This document shows, in pieces, positions 23,701-36,600 of a stretch of DNA of 64,000 bases (positions within the stretch are counted from its first letter, which is position 1; every line of letters begins with the position of its first letter). The stretch comes from Megalonaias nervosa. Its lineage: Eukaryota > Mollusca > Bivalvia > Unionida > Unionidae. The position numbers and the translations under genes are program-made. Below the pieces are notes generated by a model. It searched no databases. It saw only the letters and a program-made list of their open reading frames with translations, and was not told the origin of the DNA. The DNA is taken from positions 1-64,000 of the forward strand of contig JAECUM010004411.1 of NCBI GenBank assembly GCA_016617855.1, given 5' to 3'.

Positions 23701-26700
23701 GTGAGAAACATTGTACTGGATGCTTTTGTTAGTCACCAATCCCTAAGCGCTTACTTTTCCAACAATCACATATGCACAGCTCCATGTATTCCATCAATGA
23801 TACATTACCAGGTCAACTTCAGCAAGGGACAGCTTGTTGATAATTAATTTCATGAAGGACAATTGAACATTAATTATAGATAACCATTGGTATATGGAAA
23901 ACAGAAAACAGTATTGTTCCCCATTCACAAATCACATGTTTCACTTTGCACACAAGGTTATAGCTTCAAAATATATCACTGTATTTTACAAACCCTAACA
24001 TGTGTTGAAACTTATGTATCACTGACCAATATGGTCAATGGCAAAGATTTGGGTATCTTGTGATTTCCAGGCACACTGGTTGAACATGTGGGTATCACAT
24101 AATCTTCAAGCACACGGGTCAAAGATGTGGGTATCACGTGATCTCCAAGCACACTAGCAAAGATGTGGGTGTCACATGATCTCCAAGCACACTGGTTGCT
24201 TGACTGTTGGGTCACTTCTCTGACACTATGTAAAATGAACACTTTCAAAATTGTCATACCTTTAACATGAAATGTTCAGCACATATTAAAATATAAACAC
24301 AAATTCACACTAAGTAAGAGTCTAGATAAGAACTCGTTGATTTTATATGATGGGCAATGCTAATGGGTATGGAATGGTTATATCTGCCTTACTGGTAGAT
24401 CAGTTAAACAGATGATCCAGATAAGACTGAGGGACATAAAATTGGAGCCCCAGCGGGAGACTGAATATTAATAATTTACCAGTTTATTTAAAAAACTTTA
24501 AAATACAAATGCAGAACTTATTCTATGCACGCATGGTTTCTTTCTGGCAGATTAGATGACACTTTTTTGTTTTACAGGTCAGATGGGCAACTCGGATAGA
24601 ATTTGGGGAGGTCTAATCTAGATTTAGAGGGGTCATGGGGGTCAGGTTGTTCAATTTTTTTTTTAATACTCTGAACATGTGTGTTGTAACCACTTGGAGT
24701 AAACAATCTTTTGTTGATTGGATATATCGAAAATAAAGGTAATTCATACAGAAAAGTGAAGAACTTCATTAGAAAAACCTATTTATTAACAATTATTTGT
24801 TGTGCGATCATTAAACAAGTATTCAGCCACTTAACCCCTCTCACTTTACATGGTCAGTATTTATTCCTGTCATAATTTTTCAGAGGTCCATTGGTAACAT
24901 GCACCATTGCTTATGCTGCAGTTTTTTCAAACCATTATTACTCGTTGGTTATAAACTAATTAACAGAAAGAAGTGAAAACAAAAGTTCTGTAAAATTCAA
25001 TAAAGAATTTATTTCCCAAAATGCACAATGAAAATTCAAAAGATTCAGTGTTGTAAATTAAGTCCCAAATAATTCTATATGTTCTGTAACAAGTCCAAAA
25101 AGTATAAAATGTTCCGAGGGAATTCCAAAAATCTTGAATGTACTGATGTACCAGTAGTATTGAATATGATGTGCCAATAGTCTTGATGTATCACAATGAT
25201 AAAATCTGGAATGTCTCATCACAGTAATCCCAAAATAGTGTTTATTTCTAAAAGCACTTTGTAATTCCAATAAATAACTTAAATACATGATTGCTGTCAA
25301 AGTTTATCTGAACACAACAATAAACGATTTCACAAACTGAGCTTAAAACAGGAATTAATAATTGTTTAGTCTCCATTATATTCTAAATGCCACTTAACCT
25401 ATAATGAGTTCCAATGCATATTCCATGAAATTGTAAACATGTTTAGGCCTTGAACTTAAATTTTAATAAATATCATGACAAAATTCAGATATTACTTGAG
25501 AGTAGTCAGGTAGGCCAGAGCTCTACCCTCAGTCGAGGACAAAGGTCAATCATAAAATATGAATTAAATATACATAATAGATATGGAGATGAGGAAAGTT
25601 ATCAAGGGTTTGAATGCAGGTATAGTGGAACAGCAAAGACAGACATATTAATGTGAAAAATACTTAGATAAATCAAGGTTGATAAGGGTTTTGGAAATGA
25701 CTAGATTTTTAAGGGAGTGCTAAAGACCTTAAACTGTGTCAGATTAATTCTGGCCATGTTGTAATATGTCATACCTAATTTCATTTTCATTTCAAATCAA
25801 ATTTCAATAGATCATGCAGATATTGGTGTTAAATCCAGTAAGAAAACAAAGTAAAACTGAGTTTAGAACTGAAATATTCCAGTATCAGTGAATTCACTCT
25901 TTGCTTTTCTCTGGGGAATGTTACATCCACTCACGTGAATGCTTCTGTTTCCATGTGATCCAGTTTTTACCTTGATATCAGTGAAATGCATCTAAACAAT
26001 CTTCTACAAGTGAACTTTTGAGAATGATTAAAGAACATTTATTTTGATATCTTTAATTATTTTCTAAACAACAAGTAAAGGTCAGTTTCCTGTAATAATC
26101 ACATAAATAGATAATATACACTGCTTGTGTGTGTTAGATTTTCAGATGGCTAATCAATAAATATGAGTACTTTATTTTAAAACACACCTGTCAAAGAAAT
26201 CTCATGCATTATATTATTATCCATTATCACCTTGTCACCTTGAAATTGGTGACATGCATCAAAACAATTTTTGACACCAATTGTTCAGAGTTAGCAATCT
26301 TGGCACATTGGAGTTCATACACTGCCCACAGCTAGAATTTAAAAATCAGCAAATCCTGTATATGTACAAATAATGCATTTAAAATGTAACTGATAAGATA
26401 TATAAATATTTATTTCCTGTTTGTCAAAACTCACTTCAAATAGTACATTCACTTTATCATATCTGCATGAGAAAATGTGAGACTGACCTTGACACTGACT
26501 CAAGGAAATGACAGACTGTCAGTATCACATGTAAAATATAGGATCAGTTTATGAAAGAAACAGTGGCATTTATCTACTTAAAGAATGTGATGCAAAATAA
26601 AGGTGCTAATATATGTACTGTGGTGAGACCACATAGAATAAAACTTGCAGAACATAAAGCACATCTCTTTGTTTCAGTCGTGCTTGCAGGCAAGTATGTA

Positions 26701-27099
26701 ATGCAAACACGAGCTTTGCCCCACTCAAGTTTGAGCTTGTCCTGAGAGTCAGGCAAGTTGATTTGTAAAGTCATAATCTCTCATGTCCACATTATTTCTT
26801 CGTCCAGAGTGAGTCTGTATAATTTTCTATATATGAAATTAACTGAATAACTGATTGTATGATAGTATGCTATTTTGTGCATCACTGTCTAAACTTGTTC
26901 AGATTCAGTGAAAGCAATCCTGACATATGCATTTATAATGGAAACTCCAAACTGTTCTTGGAAGGTGGACAATTTACAAATTTACAGTGCCAAATGCTGA
27001 ATATCAAATTCTCTAATGGAGACTTCAGAATGTGCCTGGAAGGTGGACCATTTACAGAAGTCTTGAGTACATGTTATGTGATAAGTATATGGATTTGAC
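23701..27099. other. AT-rich stretch, no gene recognised
   Basis: Contains a 4-copy, about 48-bp repeat at 24045-24215 (GATGTGGGTATCACATGATC, TCCAAGCACAC) and a weak degenerate repeat around 25065-25220. A minus-strand ORF at 26574-26774 has ordinary amino-acid composition but no recognisable domain. Confidence 0.4.
24045..24215. repeat. About 48-bp tandem repeat, 4 copies
   Basis: GTGGGTATCACATGATCT, CCAAGCACAC and GGTCAAAGAT-like words recur four times with moderate divergence. Confidence 0.9.
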
Positions 27100-27556
27100 A
27101 AGAAATTCATTTTTGTATCTATGTCAAATACAGTTGTTATACTGTCATTTGTATCCATGTCAAATACAGTTATTATACTGTCATTTTTTTGTATCCATGT
27201 CAAATACAGTTAGTATAATGTCATTATACTGTCATTTGTATCCATGTCAAATACAGTTAGTATACTATCATTATACTGTCATTTGTATCCATGTCAAATA
27301 CAGTTATTATACTGTCATTATGCTGTCATTTGTATCCATGTCAAATACAGTTAGTATACTGTCATTATACTGTTGTTTGTATCCATGTCAAATACAGTTA
27401 TTATAATGTCATTATACTGTCATTTGTATCCATGTCAAATACAGTTATTATACTGTCATTATACTGTCATTTGTATCCATGTCAAATACAGTTAGTATAC
27501 TGTCATTATACTGTCATTTGTATCCATGTCAAATACAGTTATTATAATGTCATTTA
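27100..27556. repeat. Minisatellite, mainly 47-bp unit, about 10 copies
   Basis: The unit is TTTGTATCCATGTCAAATAC, AGTTAGTATACTGTC and ATTATACTGTCA. ACAGTTAGTATACTGT inside it is a partial palindrome. Early copies are shorter (lacking the second ACTGTCATT). The 124-residue and 88-residue ORFs here are translations of the array. Confidence 0.97.
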
Positions 27557-29189
27557 GGTGACGCCCACCAATTTGTGCAGGAATTGCTGATAATTAAGCA
27601 AATATGAAACACATGTATCAGTATGGATTTTACATTTTTATACTCTACCAATTTTTGCAACACTGCAAATTCTGACAATACAATTGTTATGTATATTTAA
27701 TTTGCATTATTAGTTAGTTTTGTATTCATTATATACTCTAGATAATTGTATTTTGGATTTGACCTTGTCCAAAACTAAGTTCATTTACTACCTGACCTGA
27801 AACATTGATTTTGGTTTTGTAAACATGTTTAATTCAATCAGAGTTAGAACGATGGAAATTCTCAATAAATTGTCAGGTCTGCCTGTTGTTACCACATTTT
27901 ATATTATAATTTTAAAAACAGACCTTCTAATTATAACTAACATTTTATCTTGTAAATATTTAGAACCTTCCAGAATAAAGCTCTCCATTAGGTAATATGT
28001 TTTTAAAGAAGATGTTAATTGTGGTATGAGGTCAAGTACAGGACTATATAATCTTGTTTTTCTAGAAATTATTTATTCATCCTTTAAGGTCAGAGCAGAA
28101 ACAATTGTATTATTGTTGTTCCATTGTTTCATTTGGGCAGGAATTTGTTCAGATTATTTAATTCAAGTGATTCTTCTCTGGAAATACAAAGTGCTCAAAA
28201 ATAATATCTTTGGTTATGGAGACTTGGATTTATAGTGAAATTTAAAATAAGATTATATTCTTGGATTGTATTATTGTGATTCAACAAAAGACTTGGCTCA
28301 TCTTTATGACACTGACCACCATTGTCACTTCAACACTTCCAAGGTTGGATTTATTTTAGAATACCACTAAGGTTTGTTCAGAACTTCAATCATAGGGACT
28401 TGCATTCAAAATTCTAGGACTATTTGGGGTTTATTTTATAATACTATAAGTTCTTTTTACATTTTTCACTTTGTATTCTAGGGAAATAAATCATTTGTTG
28501 AATTTTACAAAAGTTTTTGGTTTTCATTCTTTTCTGTTACGTTTTTTTAATATTTTAAGACCATAGAATAGAAATACAGTACCAAACACTGTCTTCATCA
28601 AAGTAACCAACTTATTTTTTTAAGCTTCAATGGTCTTAAATCTACCTGTATAAGATATGAGTTGGCAGCTTGTCCTGTAAAATTTTGCAGTTTCTAACAC
28701 TTTAGTCATATTGAGACAAAATCAATATACAAAGTGAAAGTCTTCGGGGTTCTCTTGTTGCTTCTTCTAATGACATATATTTTATAACATTTTTTAAACT
28801 GGATTAAACAATTTATTTTTATCTAACTAACACCCTGTTTGATCAATTTAAGATAGTTTAAGCCAGTATGGTCATTGATTGCAATGACTGCAGCTGTTAC
28901 TTTGTTAACAAATGTTGAAAGCAGATCAAATGATAAATATCCATCTCTCTTCAAGATTGTATGTATATGTGTACTACGGTCTAATGGCATGCCAGCTACT
29001 GGTAAAATAATTAATCAATATATCACTGAATTGGTATTTTGTTCATATCGATATTCATGGTGATAGCAGGGGGGATAATTTATGCACAAGAACACTTACT
29101 TATACAAGTTAATTTAATCTGCAACGGTCATTAATAATTATTAGTCATTTGTCTTTTTATTCTTTAAGTCATCTGAGACAGCCGTTGCA
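27557..29189. other. AT-rich stretch, nothing recognised
   Basis: No repeat, RNA gene or coding similarity recognised. Confidence 0.45.
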
Positions 29190-29387
29190 GGCACATGCAT
29201 TTATTTATGTCATTTGCACTATTTCTTTTGTTTTGAAGATTACATTAAAATGCCTTTCAAATTTCCTTGCCAGTAATTTTATCCCATCAGTTTGCTCAGC
29301 TACTGATAACAAATATCAATGTATTTGTGGGGTTTTTAATATATATTTTTTTAATGTAGCTTTAACAGTTTTAGTCATATTGCAATG

Positions 29388-29530
29388 ATGTCTATGATGG
29401 TGTGTGACAGTTTGTAGTGATGTCTAGCAATGGGGCATCATGCCACAGACATTTAGCATATGTCCATCCAGTCACATTATCCTGACACCAGGCTGACCAG
29501 TCCTAAAACTAACCTCTTAATGCAGAGCAC
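29388..29530 (-). mobile_element. SINE family A, 5'-truncated copy
   Basis: The reverse complement matches the body of the copies at 13899 and 45738 (GCATTAAGAGGTTAG, GGACTGGTCAGCCTGGTGTC, GATAATGTGACTGG, GCGGCATGATG-like). The tRNA-like head is missing. About 50-bp related segments (GCACTATTTCTTTTG, TTTTGAAGATTACATTAAAA) lie on both sides, at about 29216-29270 and 29666-29710. Confidence 0.8.
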
Positions 29531-30184
29531 CAGTTGAGAAATATTGGCATCCAGACTCGATAAAAATAGATACAAAGCAGGATGGATTTGGTTGTTACAT
29601 CATCTCTGCTCCCATACTTGGATTTGTTTTAGGTACAATTTTTCTTGCATAAAGGAATTGCACTATCTCTTTTGTTTTGAAGATAACATTAAAATGCCTT
29701 CCAGATTTAAGTGAAGACATTAATTGGTTATAAAATGTTTTGAAAGCATTCATGCAGAGCAAACCGAAGGGTATGGTGACCAAGAAAAGTCCTGCACCTG
29801 ATCAATTAGCAGCCTGAAATGGCCTAAATGGTTGAATAAAAATCAATGACACCTAACAGGTAGTCTGTTCGGAAATATTTATCTTTTCAAGGATGTGAAT
29901 AGCATATGAACAGATGATAAGTCTATGTCTGTCTGTCTGCCTGTAATCTGCTTACAGAAACTATAACCAGTATGTCAACACATATAAAACATCACCACTT
30001 TATTCCTCAGAGACCTGTCAAGTTGATATTTGTATCAATAATGTATCATATCATAAGGTGTGTATCATGAATCATGGATACATGGCATAGGTGTATCATT
30101 TCACCCAAAATGCCAGCACCATAATGGATATATGGTATTGATTCAAGGTAAAGTTCTAAAAATATAAAAAGCTGCACAAGAAAA

Positions 30185-30420
30185 CTTTAGGAAGATAAAC
30201 CCTTCCGAATAAACATGAAGTACTAAAAGATAAAAGATGAAAGGTAAAAAAAATGTAAATTTAAAGAATTGCAGAACACCTTTTTAGGAAGAAAAACCCT
30301 TTCAGGTTTGTGTAAATATTAGGAATTGCAAAACAACTTTTAGGATGAAAAACCCTTCCAGTGTAAATATTAGGAGTTGCAAAACAACTTTTAGATAGAA
30401 AAACCCTTCCAGATTAGTTT
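30185..30420. repeat. Degenerate roughly 53-bp repeat, about 4 copies
   Basis: TTGCAAAACAACTTTTAGGA and GAAAAACCCTTCCAG-type words recur. A weaker relative is at about 54520-54660 (TTGCAAAAACTTCAG, GAAGATAAAACTCTT). Confidence 0.75.
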
Positions 30421-31784
30421 TCAGAATTGCAGGTTTGACTGTAATGATTACATGTATAAATGGCTTTGTTTGTTGCCTGAAAACATTTACAAACTCATTA
30501 ACTGTGTAAAGAAATATACACATGGCTGTCAGTGATGCAGGATCCACCCATTCAAAACAAATGATACATTTCCACATCTCTGCTTAACAGGACAGTCTAG
30601 TACAATTTATGTTGATACTTTTTTTGAAGTATGATTGATTTTCTTATAAATGTGGCATCACTAAGCAGAAGTTAAGTTCATAAGAATTGGTTGTACTTCA
30701 AATTTTACGTCAGGTTGAATTACTGATGGTAATGATTGAAAAAAAATATAAACTAAATTATTTACCTTTGAAAAACATGTTTGTTAACAAAACTTTTGGT
30801 GAGTGCAATTTTATTGCATGAAACACAAGTTTGGGTTTGTAAGCAACTGCAGTTTTCTTTGTTCATTGCAGTTCCTGCAAAGCATTCTGTGTGTTGCACT
30901 ATTCATTCCAGGAATGGAAAAAGTGGGATCTTACCAATCAAAAAGTGGTAATTAAAATAAAATGCCTTGCAAATATCCTTATCTGTTATTTGTTTATTCA
31001 AGAGAAGTTTAACCAATTATGAACCTCACCTGCATTAAGCCTTCCATACACCAGGATTTGAATTGACTGCATCATGCATTGCTAATATCAGGATTTGAAT
31101 TTATTGCTTGATAACAGTTGTCTTCTAGAATTTATTTTGAATGCCTGAGTCGGAATTATGTCCTTGCATTCACGCTTTTTTTTGGAAATAAATGAAGCAC
31201 TATTTTTGGAAATAAATGAAGCAGTGTTTTTGCCAAAGATTTCATCATCTGTTCTTTACATTTCTAATATGATCATTGACCCTGCATTCTTGATTGATGC
31301 CGCAGCTAGACAAAATCAGAGAGATATTTCTGTCATCCAATGAAAATTGATCTTAAAATGCTTTTTTAGTGGTGATGTTACATGCTTCTTCAATTAGTGC
31401 AGTGTGTCCAGTAAACCTGTTTGCAATGCACTCAGTTAATTTAAAATGAACCATGATAATATTTTGTATTTATTTTCTATATTGATGCAGCCAATGGGTG
31501 CCATAGTTTGTGTGTCAAAGATCAAAAATAAGTGTAACCTAAATATAAGCTTTGCACATATCCAATTAATTTGCCTGCTTGAATTACATGTTCATCATGT
31601 ACATGCATGTAGCAATGAAAAACAATATCCCGATTATCCTAATGATTCTTTACCTAAATTTTAGATACATTCAACAAAGATGCTTTGGAATTAGGTCTTA
31701 ATAATATGTAAAAGAGGTATACCCTAACCATATAAAAAAAAATATATTGAACAAAAATTGTCAGGATTTCATCTTTTCCCCAAT

Positions 31785-31965
31785 ATAACCAGCTGACCTG
31801 ATGTATGGGGTACTACCTTTGACCTGGTGTCTGAAGCACTACCTTAAATTGTTTTGCATTTCAACACCAACTGACCTGGTGTGCAGGACACTACTTTAAA
31901 TTCTTTTGCATAATTACACCAGCTGACCAGGTGTATGGGGCACTGAATTTAAATTTTTTTGCATT
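31785..31965. repeat. Roughly 68-bp repeat, 3-4 copies
   Basis: CAGCTGACCTGGTGTATGGG, CACTAC-TTAAATT and TTTTGCAT recur in order. Confidence 0.85.
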
Positions 31966-33049
31966 GGGGCACAAATTTAAATTGTTTTGCATCGTAATCT
32001 TTACGTGTGTTCGCTTACTAATAAACACTACACACTCAAGCATGCATATAGACACATGCATTCAGAAATATTATACACAAAAACACACTCACATACAAAC
32101 CCAAATTTATTAGTAAATTGCCGTTTTGATGTGTGTGTGTGTGTGTGTTTTAAACAAATAGTGTTTTCTTTGCTCCAAAAAGTTTAAGTCATGAAAATGT
32201 AAAACAACTATAAAATTTATACGGTGCTTTTGCCAAATGTTGACAGTTGGGTCCACTTTTTCATAAACTCATTATTTTGGTTATTCACAGTGGCTACATA
32301 TTTTTCCAGCATTTTTAAAAAATGATAGAACATAATTTTTGTAATAGGTGAGATTTGGGATTTTTGATGCAAAGTGTGATCTGTATATAAGATATTTTGC
32401 AAGCAAAATTTAGAAGTCAATAAGATATTAAGAGTTACTTCATATTAAGACATCTTTTCATCCGATTCTAAAATATTTATCTCTTTGTGGTGGAAATGTG
32501 ATCAATCAATATAGGTGTTAGCTTGAAGTAGTAAATGTGCAGCAACAGTTAAATGTAATCTAAATTGTACCTCATGGTAGGCTTTATCTAGCACATAAAG
32601 TTTGCGGGAATGTGACCTGAATAGATAAAAAAAAATTCCTAATCCTTTTGAGTTTTCTTGGCCAGGAGGAACATGGATTTGATATTACACTTTTTGTCTT
32701 ATTGTGGAAACTTAAAATATGTGTTTCTGTGCATTTGGAAGTGCTGGAACTAATTGGATTAGTTTCTGTTGAAGTATTGGTCATAATGTCCCTCTCAGCT
32801 TGTGCCTTTTAAAGGATTTTGAAAATGAAAGTTACGGATGACTATTCTGAGAAATCTGTATGTCTTGTTTATAGAAAACTTGTTACCCAATTTGGAAGCT
32901 GAATATTCATGAACAAAATCTGAAGTCCTACAGGTAGGTAATTGATAAATGCATCATTATCAACTCTAACCTGACCCCATACCCACTTACATTGCTCCAG
33001 GATTTCTATTCAAAAAAAAATTGACAGTAGTGCTGTTAGCTAGATGAGT

Positions 33050-33600
33050 ACTTGCAATACCAGACTGTTAAATGTATGAGTATTTGTAATACTGGTCTGG
33101 TTGCAGAATGAGTTTGCAGTACTGGTCTGGTTGCAGTACAAGTATTTGCAGTACTGGACTGTTAACTATACAAGTATTTGCAGTACTAGACTGTTAACTA
33201 TATAAGTATTTGCAGTACTGGACTGTTAACTATATAAGTATTTGCAGTCCTGGACTGTTAACTATATTATTGGTATTTGCAGTACTGAATTGTTAACTAT
33301 ATTATTGGTATTTGCAGTCCTGGACTGTTAACTATATAAGTATTTGCAGTACTGAATTGTTAACTATATTATTGGTATTTGCAGTCCTGGACTGTTAACT
33401 ATATTATTGGTATTTGCAGTCCTGGACTGTTAACTATATTATTGGTATTTGCAGTCCTGGACTGTTAACTATATAAGTATTTGCAGTACTGGACTGTTAA
33501 CTATATAAGTATTTGCAGTCCTGGACTGTTAACTATATTATCGGTATTTGCAGCCCTGGACTGTTAACTGTATAAGTATTTTTAATACTGGACTGTTAGA
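33050..33600. repeat. Minisatellite, 34/37-bp unit, about 16 copies
   Basis: TATTTGCAGTACTGGACTG then TTAACTATATAAG (34 bp) alternates with a variant carrying ATTATTGG (37 bp). Related diverged units reappear at 33805-33965 (ATACTGGACTG, GGAGACAGTACAAG) after 200 bases of other sequence. Confidence 0.96.
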
Positions 33601-33804
33601 TCTCCACAAAAGACTGTTTCTGTTTGGCTGACTGACTTTTTCTCATTGCCAACCCTGTCACTTTCTACCCCCCAGGGTTTGGATTTTTAAAAAAAAATCG
33701 CATTAAATATATATAATGTTTAAAAAATAATCAACTGCTTACTCTTCAATTGTAAAACAAAGTGCGATTGAAACACACATTTTTTTGTTTGGTTTGGCCT
33801 TAAC

Positions 33805-33970
33805 TATATATTATTTGCAATACTGGACTGTTAACTTGATGAATATTAGCAATATTGAATTGGAGACAGTACAAGTATGTGCAACACTCGACTGGAGACA
33901 GTACGAATATTTGCAGTGCTGGACTGGAGACAATACAAGTATTTGCAATACTGGACTGGAGAAAATTTAC
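33805..33970. repeat. Diverged extension of the 34-bp array
   Basis: Four or five copies of TTTGCAATACTGGACTGGAG and ACAGTACAAGTA. They share TGCAGT(A/G)CTGGACTG with the array just upstream but have a different second half. Confidence 0.9.
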
Positions 33971-34094
33971 TTTAGATAAGGCTGGAGTAAGAGGTATTTT
34001 TATGTTAACAGGTTATATGAGCTTTCCTTGATTTGTCATTTGTACCAGTTAATTTGTAATTTTCAAAATGATCGTGTAATAGATTTTTTTTTTC

Positions 34095-34530
34095 AGGTAT
34101 CTTATTCATGATAATTTCTAGTCAGGTGTTTTATTTATGGCAATTTAATGTCAGGTGTCTTATTCATGACATATACTTGTTATGTGTTTTATTCATGACA
34201 TATACTTGTCATGTATTTTAGTCATGACACATACTTGTCGTGTATTTTAGTCATGACAAATACCTATCAGGTATTTTATTCACGACAATAAATTGTCAGA
34301 TGTTTTATTTATGGCAAATACTTGTGTTTTATTCATGACAAATATTTATCAGGAATTTTATTCATGACAAATTCTTGTCAAGTATCTTATTCATGACAAT
34401 TTATTGTCAGGTGTTTTATTCATGACAATTTAATGTCAGATGTTTTATTCATGACAATTTCTTATTGGGTGTCTTATTACTGACAATTTCTTGTCAGATG
34501 TTTTATACATGACAATTTCTTATGTTCTTT
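34095..34530. repeat. Minisatellite, about 28-bp unit, about 15 copies
   Basis: TTTTATTCATGACAA and TTTCTTGTCAGGTG recur with many substitutions. Confidence 0.95.
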
Positions 34531-34734
34531 CTAATAATTAGGATGTAAATGTATAGTAATTATGTTATGATTGTATACCCTCAAACATCCATACATGGAA
34601 TGTTTGTGGAAAAGATATTCTTTATTTTATGATATTATCATACTTTTATGATCTGTTGTAATTCATCTTCACTGTAATTCTAATGTATCATTATAACTGT
34701 CTATTAGAGATAATAAGGTGGCTGTTTGGGGTTG

Positions 34735-34905
34735 GTTTTCATGGCACTTCTAACACATTATTGAGGAAATGGGAGCTACATACTTTTCCCATTTACACAC
34801 CAAAACAGCCAACCAAGTCTGGCTTTGACATATATCAAACATGTGACCTTTGGATGCAAATCTAATGCTCTACCAGATGAGCTACTATGACTCCCTAATA
34901 AAATG
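34735..34905 (-). mobile_element. tRNA-derived SINE-like element
   Basis: The reverse complement of 34825-34900 reads GTAGCTCATCTGGTAGAGCA, a near-perfect A box. ATTTGCATCC follows at the anticodon position and the pattern of a degenerate B box (CATGTTTGATATATG) closes the head. The body then continues to about 34735. The head resembles tRNA-Ala(TGC) or similar, but the arms do not pair fully, so this is a SINE or tRNA pseudogene and not a working tRNA. Confidence 0.7.
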
Positions 34906-34990
34906 ACTCCATGACTCCCAAATAAGATGACCCCTTTACTCCCTAATAAGATGACTCCATGACTCACCAATAAGATGATTCTCAAATTTA
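34880..34990. repeat. About 30-bp repeat, 4 copies
   Basis: AATAAGATGACTCC and ATGACTCCCTAAT-type words recur next to the SINE head. Confidence 0.85.
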
Positions 34991-36257
34991 GAGCCTGCAC
35001 TTTTCTTGACGTCTACAATTAGGCAAGTACATGAGCTTAAAATAGTGACTTTATTAAAAGATATTTTTTAAAGATACCAATATTTTAAGGAGGGAAAGTG
35101 ACAGGCTTATAGCATTTATATCCTTTAGGTAGTGCTGCAAAACGGTCAGCAACCTATGAATTTCAGTATGTTTTTGCATTGTTTTGACTATTATTAATGT
35201 AAAATAACATTTTTGTACCAAACAAATTTGCCCCAAGTATCTATCACAGTGATTATCTTTAACTTCATTAAAAATTATACCTGTATATATAGGACACATG
35301 GCCATGAAGAACACCTGCCTAAATATATGCACATGTAGGACATATGATCATGAAGAACACCTGCAAGCAGAGGACATTGTTGTCCTTGACATGTCCTTTT
35401 TAGTGAGGCTGCATGGTATGCTTGTTTAAGTCAATAAAATTTACTTTCTAGAGGAGGGGTTGTATTGGAATGGCTGACAGTTAGAGTGTAATGACATAAT
35501 CTTGTACAGGGCTTCCTGGTTTATCTGGAACAAGTGATAAATTAAAGTGCCTTGTCCTAAGATACCTGTGCATGTGTCACATTACCATTGTTAAAGTTTT
35601 ATTGACCGAAATCATCATCTAAGGCTTGAGATTGTGTTTTATCTAAGATCATCCATTGTCAGTAAGATGTTCCCCCTGTGGGTTCAGGGATGCAGAAACA
35701 GGCTTCAGATGAACTCTTGTAAGAGGAGGCTTGAAATGGAGACATGCAATGATTTTACAGTGGGATTGATCCCATCTTGATGTGCATGCTGGGAAGGTTT
35801 TGATCTTTCTGAACGTTTGGTTTGTATAAAAACTTGCACTTTGTCTTTGTATTTTATGCATTTTTTCCCTTTTTCCCATAGCTTTTTCTTGTTTGCTTCT
35901 TTGGGGGATGCCTAAATTTACTCAGCACTGTAATAGTCAGGATTATTTTGATATGCTGTCTGACTCTGTACGTACAAGTGTACACCATTATAATGCAGTG
36001 AAATTAAATAATACTAGGAATTCATTTGGTCATGGTATTGTAGGTTTAACACCATTTTCCAGCACACGATATGGTAACAATTTATGTAGTGGAGATGAGC
36101 CAAAGGAAATACTGTCACATACCCAAAATGTCTAAACTCAAGAATTGCATCTAAAAAGACAGAGGTGAAAGGTCAGTTATCAGTAAAATTGAGTGCCGTA
36201 GACCACTCATACACCTCAGGATACCAGAATTCATTCAGATGTAGGTAACTTGTGTAC
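34991..36257. other. Stretch with one exon-like ORF, otherwise nothing recognised
   Basis: The plus-strand frame ending at 36135 (about 70 residues after a pyrimidine-rich stretch and AG at about 35927) has balanced composition, including GIVGLTPFSSTRYGNN and GDEPKE. It could be a terminal exon, but I do not recognise it and it has no partner exon. Confidence 0.3.
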
Positions 36258-36600
36258 GCCTAGTTGTACATTTTCCGAGGTTATACTTGGAATTTTGACC
36301 TAAAACCTTGGACATCCAAGGTTTTTCCATGGTTTTCCTAGGAAAACCTAGGAAACCTCAAACAATGCTGATATTTTGTCCAAGGTTTGATAAGCAAACC
36401 TCGGACATTATCTCATACATTTAAAAAAACTAGGAATACCTTGGACAAAGCCTTGGACATGAGAACTTAGTTTATTTTTGCCTTGAAAAAACCTCGGAAA
36501 TAAGAACCTTGTCATTATTTAACTTGGACATAGCTCGGAAATGTAGACTTAGAAAATTTTTAGCTAGGAAATGGACTTGGTCTGTTTTAATTGTGCACAT
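36258..36600. repeat. Left cluster of short palindromic words (possible subterminal repeats)
   Basis: About fifteen words of the type CCTTGGAC, GTCCAAGG, CCTCGGA, CCGAGG and CCTAGGAAA occur in both orientations with irregular spacing. The outer edge GCCTAGTTGTACAT followed by TTTCCGAGGTT matches, inverted, the outer edge of the cluster at 43115-43538. Confidence 0.85.

Larger units (their letters stand above)
29531..33049. other. AT-rich stretch with small degenerate repeats
   Basis: Holds a roughly 53-bp repeat with AAAACAACTTTTAGG and AAAAACCCTTCCAG at 30185-30420, a roughly 68-bp repeat with AGCTGACCTGGTGTATGGGG at 31785-31965, and a GT patch at 32131-32149. No coding similarity. Confidence 0.45.

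Noticed and set aside
26574..26774. Minus-strand ORF containing DKLKLEW, which recalls the start of the EML-family HELP/WD region
   Set aside because: The match is only about seven residues and the following residues do not fit the family.
27032..27557. Overlapping 124- and 88-residue repetitive ORFs
   Set aside because: They are translations of the 47-bp array, with no independent coding evidence.
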